The notes under the pieces: model-generated
Database searches by the model: none
What the model saw: the letters and a program-made list of their open reading frames with translations, nothing else
What the model was told of the DNA's origin: nothing
Position numbers and translations under genes: made by a program
Shown: positions 1 to 4,549 of the stretch, in pieces
Numbering within the stretch: position 1 is the first letter of the stretch
How the letters are laid out: each line of letters starts with the position of its first letter
Assembly: GCA_003445555.1 (NCBI GenBank)
Contig: DMDI01000045.1
Span: 1 to 5,686, forward strand
DNA from: Desulfotomaculum sp.
GTDB taxonomy: Bacteria > Bacillota > Desulfotomaculia > Desulfotomaculales > Nap2-2B
DNA length: 5,686 bases
Direction of reading: 5' to 3'

Positions 1-211
1 GACAAATAGTTCGAGCAGCGACAGTATCCTGTAAATAGTCATCAAAATAATTGGCATCTTCGAAAGTTAAATTAGCGTAATAATCATAATCTCCAACAGC
101 CAATACAGAGAATTCTTTTTTGCCATCATCGTCTGTAGCTGCCAAAACTATGCCTGCTGAGGAATAAACTGAAAATACTATAACTAAAAACAAATTTAAT
201 AGCCTTTTCAT
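1..211 (-). CDS. Secreted protein, N-terminal fragment (possibly caspase-like)
   Basis: This open frame begins at ATG 211 and runs off the left edge after 70 codons without a stop. The first 25 residues look like a Sec signal peptide: a short basic start (MKRLL), a hydrophobic stretch and an Ala-X-Ala-type end (VLAA) near residues 22-25. The mature part begins with the acidic stretch TDDDGKKEF. It continues with a beta-strand-like segment, VLAVGDYDYY (residues 36-45), and then FEDANYFDDYL (50-60). A hydrophobic strand ending in G.xY followed by a DA-containing helix is the layout at the start of caspase-like (C14) domains, but the catalytic His and Cys would lie outside the window, so this is only a guess. 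A weak ribosome binding site (GACGGTG) precedes the ATG. The signal peptide and coding nature are fairly sure; the family is not. Confidence 0.6.
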   Translation of the reverse strand, partial: MKRLLNLFLVIVFSVYSSAGIVLAATDDDGKKEFSVLAVGDYDYYANLTFEDANYFDDYLQDTVAARTIC

Positions 212-240
212 GATTACACCGTCTTTTCATCTTACATGAC

Positions 241-438
241 TTATGCGCTTAATAGCAATTGCTTCCACTTTGAGTTACTGTTAAACCACCTCATTTCCAC
301 TCTATCAGGCCAATAAGCTTCACACAACCTTTGAAAACGCTTGGCTACGGCATCCATTAGAGGGTGGATAACCACTCCTTCAGGGGAAAAACAGAATTCC
401 ACCCAACAGCAGCATCTGAAAAGAAGCCTTAAAATCTT
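241..438 (-). pseudogene. Unidentified coding remnant
   Basis: A 65-codon open frame with no credible start at its upstream end finishes at TAA 241-243, 29 bases before the secreted-protein gene. Its last third looks protein-like: KRFQRLCEAYWPDRVEMRWF followed by a Lys/Trp-rich end (about residues 38-60). The first in-frame ATG would give only a 38-residue product (MDAVAKRF onward). In another frame just upstream a short coding-like stretch, FKCSKEVLKDFKASFQ, lies at about 410-460. This suggests a longer gene broken by frameshifts. I do not recognise the family. Its position beside a decayed insertion sequence fits a transposase or other mobile-gene leftover, but that is inference. Confidence 0.3.
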
Positions 439-479
439 TTAAAACCTCTTTACTACACTTGAAGGTAGTGTCAATACCC

Positions 480-490
480 GGGGCTGTTTC
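480..490 (+). repeat. Left terminal inverted repeat of the IS
   Basis: GGGGCTGTTTC is the exact reverse complement of 1504-1514. Together the two copies mark the ends of the element. Confidence 0.75.
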
Positions 491-497
491 TCAAGTG

Positions 498-1250
498 CTA
501 ATATACCCGGGAAAAAGCCAGAAATAATCTAAAATTGAGCTGTTTTATAAGAGATAAAAAAAATTTGATACTTCTGAAGCCCGCCTTGTTTATTAATCTC
601 TTCAGATTCATTATACTAGTAATCATAAATAGCTGAATTTTGGCCTTTCTTAGCCCACGAAAGAGCATACGTCCTAATAGATGTTGCGTTTTTCCTTCTC
701 CAAAGACACCTTTAAAGTGTTTTCCTTTGGTTATATCTTTCTCTACCTCTTCTTCTTTTTGGCAATATCTTTCGACTTCTTCGATATATTCATGGGGGGT
801 CTTTTTAATTTGAACAAATGATTTTAAACTCGCCTTAGTTTGAATAAGAGTTGAATCCACCTAAGTATCTTCAACCTTATTAAAAAAGCTGGAGAAAACA
901 TCTAATTCAAAGCGCCTTCTCGCCTTACTTAAAACACTATGGGTCGGGGGAGCTTCGTCTAAGTCGTATCCCAAAAAGAGCCTATAGGCTAAATTGACCC
1001 TTATTTCCTTAGCCAGCTTTCTTGTCACGAGGCTATATTAAACAAGTAACCTATAAGCATCATTTTCAAATAAGACGACCGGGTCTATGGATGATTGGCT
1101 TGTATGGCTGTAATAGGGCTTAGTCAAAGGTCTTATGAACGAAAAATCTATCTTTTTAGACCATAACCTTAAGATATGATCATCCGGCACTATATCCTCT
1201 AGTCTTATATTATAAAAAAGTTTGGCTTCTCTATGTTTAATTCCCATCAT
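498..1250 (-). pseudogene. IS1182-like transposase, frameshifted and internally deleted
   Basis: The gene starts at ATG 1250 (MMGIKHREAKLFYN) behind a strong GAGGAGGG site. It opens with the DUF772-type N-terminal domain of IS1182/IS5-like DDE transposases: EDIVPDDHILRL, SFIRPLTKPYYSHT and DPVVLF. A frameshift near 1067 gives a stop at 1038-1040; the reading continues in another frame as KMMLIGYLFNIAS. A second indel near 1021-1027 leads into RKLAKEIRVNLAYRLFLGYD and HSVLSKARRRF. An amber codon at 861-863 interrupts just before VDSTLIQ, which should carry the first catalytic Asp. After that the central catalytic region is missing and the frame jumps to KHFKGVFGEGKTQHLLGR, which likely holds the catalytic Glu. 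It ends with FMITSIMNLKRLINK at 498. About 250 of an expected 450 or more residues remain. Family assignment rests on remembered motifs. Confidence 0.8.
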
Positions 1251-1422
1251 TTTTAGGCCCTCCTCTGCGTTTTAACTTGAGGCAGCGCTTATCGATAATT
1301 TCCCATTCCACTACCTCGGACTTTTTAAAATTCATCGCCCGGGCAATGGCCGCCGGAAAGTTTACATACCATTGCTGATTATTTCCTCTCTTTATTACTT
1401 GTATTCTGGTTGGATAACCCAT
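1237..1422 (-). CDS. AbrB/SpoVT-type DNA-binding protein inside the IS
   Basis: This small protein of 61 residues starts at ATG 1422, four bases after a clear AGGAGG site (1427-1432). Residues 7-51 fit the SpoVT/AbrB swapped-hairpin fold: strand (IQVIKRG), QWYVNFPAAIARAMNF matching the family's 'v.iP..i...l' core, then EVVEWEIIDKRCLKLKR. The tail (RRGGPKNDGN) is basic and polar. AbrB-fold dimers act as repressors or as antitoxins in toxin-antitoxin pairs; no toxin gene lies beside it. It lies within the IS ends. Its last 14 bases overlap the transposase start (1237-1250), so the two are probably translated from one message, and it may control transposition. A longer start (TTG at 1485) would run through the promoter and palindrome, so it is unlikely. 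The gene is intact while the transposase is not. Fold call is good; role is inference. Confidence 0.75.
   Translation of the reverse strand: MGYPTRIQVIKRGNNQQWYVNFPAAIARAMNFKKSEVVEWEIIDKRCLKLKRRGGPKNDGN
1258..1265 (-). promoter_or_regulatory. Ribosome binding site of the transposase, inside the AbrB-like gene
   Basis: GAGGAGGG lies seven bases before ATG 1250 and fixes that start. It is embedded in the final codons of the AbrB-like gene, so transposase translation depends on the same message and may be coupled to the upstream gene. Confidence 0.6.
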
Positions 1423-1430
1423 AACGCCTC

Positions 1431-1458
1431 CTATGTATAGTAATAATACTATACATAG
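1431..1458. promoter_or_regulatory. Perfect 10-base palindrome, probable operator
   Basis: CTATGTATAG and CTATACATAG are exact reverse complements separated by eight bases (TAATAATA). The site lies between the putative -10 box and the AbrB-like start codon and overlaps the ribosome binding site by two bases. It could be an autoregulatory operator bound by the AbrB-like dimer. In RNA it would form a hairpin that could hide the binding site from ribosomes, a known way for insertion sequences to block translation from outside transcripts. Sequence cannot separate the two. Confidence 0.55.
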
Positions 1459-1485
1459 AATAACCCATACTTTAGCAGAATGCAA
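1457..1485 (-). promoter_or_regulatory. Putative promoter of the IS genes
   Basis: TTGCAT (1480-1485) as -35 and TATTCT (1457-1462) as -10 are separated by exactly 17 bases. The match to the vegetative sigma consensus is modest (3 of 6 and 4 of 6). Position supports it: it lies just inside the IS end and upstream of the first IS gene, and its -10 box touches the palindrome at 1431-1458. Confidence 0.4.
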
Positions 1486-1503
1486 GGGTTTTTATTGGGT
1501 TAG

Positions 1504-1514
1504 GAAACAGCCCC
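1504..1514 (-). repeat. Right terminal inverted repeat of the IS
   Basis: Read on the minus strand this is GGGGCTGTTTC, identical to 480-490. It is followed on the plus strand by TTAATT and then the intron-like sequence. Confidence 0.75.
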
Positions 1515-1520
1515 TTAATT

Positions 1521-1720
1521 GTGTAGCGCGGCCGAGCAAGGCCGCTAATTCAAGTGGGCGTAAGTCCCATCAGGGTAATGCCTAGCCGGCAGCGTGAAAG
1601 CCAATCCATGGAGGCTAACAGCTAACTGGTAGCCTCCAAGCTTTAGGTAAGGCAAAATAATGGGCCGAAAGCAAAAAAAGGAGTCGGATAACTGAATAGT
1701 ATTTATAAAGCAGCTAGCCT
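1521..1720 (+). ncRNA. Group II intron 5' fragment (domain I), truncated
   Basis: The plus strand opens with GTGTAGCGCG, close to the bacterial group II 5' consensus GUGYG but with A at position 5. It then shows a series of compact stems: GCGGCC/GGCCGC (1528-1533 with 1540-1545), a GTGGG/TCCCAT-type stem starting near 1554, and GGAGGCTA/TAGCCTCC with a 12-base loop that itself contains CAG-CTAA-CTG (near 1605-1640). The order of stem, TCAAGTGGG..TAAGTCCCATC, then GGTAA resembles the start of domain I in bacterial group II introns. No reverse transcriptase/maturase frame and no domain V hairpin appear before the hydrogenase gene, so this would be a dead 5' piece. The 3' limit is approximate. 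From about 1720 to 1837 I see nothing identifiable. An RNA tied to another mobile element is the main alternative. Confidence 0.5.
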
Positions 1721-1837
1721 AAAGCGGTCATTGCCAGTTCTCTACTCTACCTCAAATTATCCAGCATAGTCGTAGACAGTACCAGGATATCCTTTTCTTA
1801 ACGGTCTAGCCTCATGGTTATGATGGTAAGTATTTTC

Positions 1838-2695
1838 TTATTTATCAAGACCTGACCCCATGTTTTCTTTCATGTTTTCTTTTGTTTCAACCGCGGCGTA
1901 CATTTCTTCTTCGTGGACTTCGACCTTTCTTTTAGTGTAGTAGCGCAAAGCGGTTAAGATAGCCCCCCAGCCCACAAATATGTAAGGAGTCCATTTAAGA
2001 ACATTCCAACTGTACAAGGGAATGGGCTCCTCAGAAACTGGCTTTTCAAAGGCCGTTGTTTTAAGCCCTATTTTTTCAAAAGGCACATCAGAAAGGTAAA
2101 GCCAGGAAGTTCCGCCGTATTCTTTTTCTCCGTATATATGCTTTACATAATAAGGACTGGCGTTTAATCTTTGCCCGGCTTCAGCCAGCAGTTCTTCCCT
2201 TTCACCAAATTTTAAGGCACCGGTGGGGCAAACCGCCACACACGCTGGTGTTTCTCCTGCTTTAAGCCGGTCATTGCAAAAACGGCATTTGCGCACAAAA
2301 GGAAGAGCTTTATCCCATTCAAATTTAGGAATGTCAAAGGGACAGGCAATCATGCAGTAGCGGCAGCCCACGCAAAAATCCTGTTTTAACTCCGTTGGTT
2401 TATAAATTACCGCCCCTTCCTTTGTTTTAACAAAAGAATGGGTAAAGCAGGCCGATTCACAGGCAGGCTCTAAACAATGCATACACTGTCTTTTTATGTA
2501 TCGCCACGCTCCTGTTTCCGGTGTATCTACCGCAAATTTCTGCACTACGGTCCAGTTATTAGCACTGAGATTTGCCTTTTCCCCCAATTGCGGTTCCTTT
2601 TCTTTCCAGGTAAGCTCGTTATATAATTTACAGGCTACCGTACATCCGCCGCAGCCCACACATTTGGTAATATCAACTAAAACCGCCTTTGCCAT
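1838..2695 (-). CDS. Membrane-anchored four-cluster ferredoxin subunit (FdnH/HybA-like)
   Basis: A 285-residue electron-transfer protein that should carry electrons between the [FeFe] hydrogenase encoded just upstream and a membrane acceptor. Sixteen cysteines form four [4Fe-4S] sets: 12, 15, 18, 22; 71, 74, 79, 83; 108, 111, 114, 118; and 137, 140, 152, 156. This is the pattern of formate dehydrogenase beta and HybA-type subunits. After the cluster domain comes the family's GGTSWLYLSDVPFEKIGL segment (194-211) and one hydrophobic helix (about 235-253, TPYIFVGWGAILTALRYY), which would anchor it. There is no signal peptide, so export would have to be by co-transport with its twin-arginine partner. 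The ATG at 2695 follows AAGGGGGG that overlaps the previous stop; 14 bases separate the genes. The tail after residue 258 is acidic and ends in a repeated KENM motif and GSGLDK. That end may have been altered by adjoining mobile DNA. No cytochrome b gene follows. Confidence 0.88.
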   Translation of the reverse strand: MAKAVLVDITKCVGCGGCTVACKLYNELTWKEKEPQLGEKANLSANNWTVVQKFAVDTPETGAWRYIKRQCMHCLEPACESACFTHSFVKTKEGAVIYKPTELKQDFCVGCRYCMIACPFDIPKFEWDKALPFVRKCRFCNDRLKAGETPACVAVCPTGALKFGEREELLAEAGQRLNASPYYVKHIYGEKEYGGTSWLYLSDVPFEKIGLKTTAFEKPVSEEPIPLYSWNVLKWTPYIFVGWGAILTALRYYTKRKVEVHEEEMYAAVETKENMKENMGSGLDK

Positions 2696-2703
2696 TTTTT
2701 AAT

Positions 2704-2711
2704 CCCCCCTT
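2704..2711 (-). promoter_or_regulatory. Ribosome binding site overlapping the upstream stop codon
   Basis: AAGGGGGG overlaps the TAA of the [FeFe] hydrogenase gene (2710-2712) and lies eight bases before ATG 2695. Ribosomes finishing the hydrogenase can restart on the ferredoxin subunit, which fits the two being made in equal amounts. Confidence 0.65.
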
Positions 2712-4296
2712 ACTTTGCAACCTTTAATTTCCAGCTTCTGGCGGTGGCTACCGCCGTCCGGCTAAGCTTATCCGCCCGGGACACATATTCAGTATGCAAA
2801 AGTTCCTCGGCCAATTCGCTCATGGGATGTTCCAGGAACTTATGATAAAGGGCAACGACCTCCGAATTTTCGTGGCTTTCCCGCCTCTGCCAGCGGGCGT
2901 CCGCCTGGTAAAGGCTGTTAAGACGTTTGGTGCGAATTTCATCCGAAGGCAAGGCAGTGGTCCGGGGTTGTCCTCCACCACCTAAACAGCCGCCAGGGCA
3001 AGACATAAATTCAATAAAATGCCACGGTGACTGGCCTTGTTTTACTTTTTCCAGTACTTTACGGCCGTTAGCCATCCCGTGGCAAATTGCTACCTTTACT
3101 GTACCGGCGCCTGGGATATCCACCTGGGCCTCCTTAATTCCGGAGAGGCCCCGCACCGGCGCAAGGTTAAATAAATTTACCGGGGGTTGTTGACCGGTTA
3201 CAAAAAAGTAAGCCGTACGTACCGCTGCCTCCATTACTCCACCGGTAGCTCCAAAAATAATTGCTCCTCCGGTGCATTCTCCCATTAAGGAGTCATAGCT
3301 TTCTTCCGGAAGTTTATTAAAATCAATATTTCTTTGTTTTAGCAACCGGGCTAGTTCCCGGGTAGTCAGTACAATATCCACATCCCGGATAGCAGGTTTT
3401 TCCATGTATAGTCCGCTATCATTCATTTCTGGACGTTTAGCTTCAAATTTTTTTGCGGTGCAAGGCATAATAGAAACAGAAACAATCTTTTCGGCGGGGA
3501 TATTTTTATTTTTTGCGTAGTAAGTTTTTACCAAGGCGCCAAACATTTGCTGGGGTGATTTGCAGGAAGACATGTGGGGAAGCAGTTCCGGATAAAAATA
3601 CTCACAAAACTTAACCCATCCCGGACTACAAGAGGTAAATTGGGGCAGGGGTTTATCAATTTCCCCTTTTATTCTTTTAATTAGTTCGGTTGCTTCTTCC
3701 ATAATGGTTAAATCCGCCGTAAAGTTAGTATCCAACACGGCATCAAAGCCAAGGCGTCTTAAAGCGGCTACTTGTTGACCCATTACCCAGGCCCCGGCAG
3801 GCATCCCAAATTCTTCCCCCAGGGCTACCCGGGTAGCCGGAGCAGTTTGGACCACGACAAATTTTTCCGGATCGGCTAGGGCTTTTAACACCTTCCTTGT
3901 ATCATCCCGTTCACTTATTGCCCCCGTAGGGCAAACCAGGGTACACTGACCGCAATTAATACAAATAGTTTCGTCTACCACCGGTAAATTATAGAAACTG
4001 TATACGGATTGAGTTTCCTGACAGGCTTGGATACATTGACCGCAAAGGATACATTTTTCGTCGTAACGAACAATAGAAGGATTGTCAGGGTCAATGGGAA
4101 TCCGCCCAACTACATTTTCCGGCCACATCTTTGATTTAGCCAGTAAAGGCGGGGTAATCTCTTCGGTTTGCTTAGGTACGCAACCGCTTAATCCTCCTGC
4201 TAATAAACCAGTAAGACCTAACCCGCTAATCATTTTTAAAAAGGCCCGCCGGTTAATTTCTTTGCTTTCTTCCAACTCTTTACTGTTTAGACTCAT
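2710..4296 (-). CDS. hydA: Tat-exported lipoprotein [FeFe] hydrogenase
   Basis: A 528-residue catalytic hydrogenase subunit for reversible 2H+ + 2e- to H2. Residues 16-39 form a twin-arginine signal (NRRAFLK, hydrophobic core) ending in a lipobox, LSGC39, so the enzyme should sit outside the cytoplasm as a lipoprotein. Two [4Fe-4S] sites follow: Cys 82, 85, 88, 92 and 112, 115, 118, 122. The H-cluster domain shows L1 TSCSPGW (221-227), L2 MPCTAKKFE (277-285, Cys279) and L3 FMSCPGGCLGGGGQP (431-444, Cys433 and Cys437). The L1 motif has Ser where most enzymes have a second Cys. Residues 455-505 match the small-subunit domain (RRESHENSEVVALYHKFL), here fused as in single-chain enzymes. The start is set by AAGGGGG (4304-4310), seven bases upstream. 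Its message leader contains a strong hairpin with a U-tract. The next gene is the membrane-anchored ferredoxin subunit. Family is certain; localisation is strongly supported; direction of catalysis is unknown. Confidence 0.95.
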   Translation of the reverse strand: MSLNSKELEESKEINRRAFLKMISGLGLTGLLAGGLSGCVPKQTEEITPPLLAKSKMWPENVVGRIPIDPDNPSIVRYDEKCILCGQCIQACQETQSVYSFYNLPVVDETICINCGQCTLVCPTGAISERDDTRKVLKALADPEKFVVVQTAPATRVALGEEFGMPAGAWVMGQQVAALRRLGFDAVLDTNFTADLTIMEEATELIKRIKGEIDKPLPQFTSCSPGWVKFCEYFYPELLPHMSSCKSPQQMFGALVKTYYAKNKNIPAEKIVSVSIMPCTAKKFEAKRPEMNDSGLYMEKPAIRDVDIVLTTRELARLLKQRNIDFNKLPEESYDSLMGECTGGAIIFGATGGVMEAAVRTAYFFVTGQQPPVNLFNLAPVRGLSGIKEAQVDIPGAGTVKVAICHGMANGRKVLEKVKQGQSPWHFIEFMSCPGGCLGGGGQPRTTALPSDEIRTKRLNSLYQADARWQRRESHENSEVVALYHKFLEHPMSELAEELLHTEYVSRADKLSRTAVATARSWKLKVAK

Positions 4297-4334
4297 TATT
4301 TTTCCCCCTTATAAATTTTTTATTTTTTATATAT

Positions 4335-4394
4335 AAAAAAATAACCACGAACACTTCCCCTTCCTTAAGGGAGAGAAGCACCTTCATGGTTACT
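4335..4394 (-). terminator. Strong hairpin with U-tract: terminator or attenuator
   Basis: On the minus strand the arms AAGTAACCATGAA and TTCGTGGTTATTT pair over about 12 positions. The mismatch at 4348/4386 becomes a G-U pair only in minus-strand RNA, and so does 4341/4393. An inner stem (CCCTT/AAGGG, loop CCTT) adds stability. Seven U residues follow (4335-4341). It can end transcripts from the [NiFe] operon. Only 38 AT-rich bases separate it from the [FeFe] start codon, too few for a separate promoter and leader, so it may instead regulate read-through into that gene. Confidence 0.7.
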
Positions 4395-4432
4395 TTTAAT
4401 GGTCAATGTTTTTACTTGTTTTTTATCTTTTT

Positions 4433-4457
4433 AACCCTGCTCTTCGTGAACAGGTTT
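4433..4457 (-). other. Small hairpin in the intergenic leader
   Basis: CCTG (4451-4454 read in reverse) pairs with CAGG (4436-4439), extended by A-T pairs around one bulge, with an 11-base loop UUCACGAAGAG in minus-strand RNA. It has no U-tract, so it is not a terminator. Six loop bases (CACGAA) are complementary to UUCGUG in the 3' arm of the larger hairpin downstream. Confidence 0.35.
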
Positions 4458-4462
4458 ATCTT

Positions 4463-4496
4463 TAAAACTACCGTAAAACTACCGTAAAACATACAG
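4463..4496. repeat. Tandem 11-base repeat, possible regulator site
   Basis: TAAAACTACCG occurs twice head to tail (4463-4473, 4474-4484) and is followed by a looser third copy, TAAAACATACAG (4485-4496). An 11-base period is about one helical turn, so the copies face the same side of the DNA. They lie between the [NiFe] stop and the [FeFe] leader hairpin. The rest of the AT-rich spacer 4297-4549 holds no gene, and no promoter there is convincing. Confidence 0.5.
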
Positions 4497-4549
4497 TAAA
4501 ATAATATTTGTCCGTAATTTAGTTTTAATTAAATAATTTATAAAAACAG

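Larger units (their letters stand above)
480..1514 (-). mobile_element. Decayed IS1182-like insertion sequence carrying an AbrB-like gene
   Basis: The element is bounded by perfect 11-base terminal inverted repeats, GGGGCTGTTTC at 480-490 and its complement at 1504-1514. Both of its genes, an AbrB-like regulator and a broken transposase, read on the minus strand and fill nearly all of the interior. The transposase stop (498-500) lies 8 bases inside the left repeat, as expected for a compact IS. At 1035 bases it is short for an IS1182-type element because the transposase is internally deleted. The bases just outside the ends (ACCC on the left, TTAA on the right) do not match, so no target duplication is visible. 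The flanks may have rearranged, or the duplication may have decayed. It is almost certainly immobile on its own. Confidence 0.75.

Noticed and set aside
1423..1485. Longer AbrB-like protein starting at TTG 1485 with a hydrophobic N-terminus
   Set aside because: The extension would run through the putative promoter and a perfect palindrome, and a strong AGGAGG stands just before ATG 1422. The hydrophobic look comes from the AT-rich regulatory DNA.
476..1518. Target-site duplication flanking the IS
   Set aside because: The four bases outside the ends (ACCC and TTAA) differ, and no other matching direct repeat is visible at the boundaries.
1521..1720. IS110-type bridge RNA or a riboswitch
   Set aside because: No IS110 transposase gene is adjacent and no known riboswitch core motif is recognisable. 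The 5' sequence and stem order fit group II domain I better, though not decisively.
2496..3193. Plus-strand open frames at 2496-2702, 2794-2985 and 2927-3193
   Set aside because: They lie entirely opposite conserved hydrogenase and ferredoxin coding sequence and show no protein-family features.
4463..4496. CRISPR array
   Set aside because: The repeats are 11 bases and directly adjacent with no spacers, so this is a tandem repeat and not a CRISPR.
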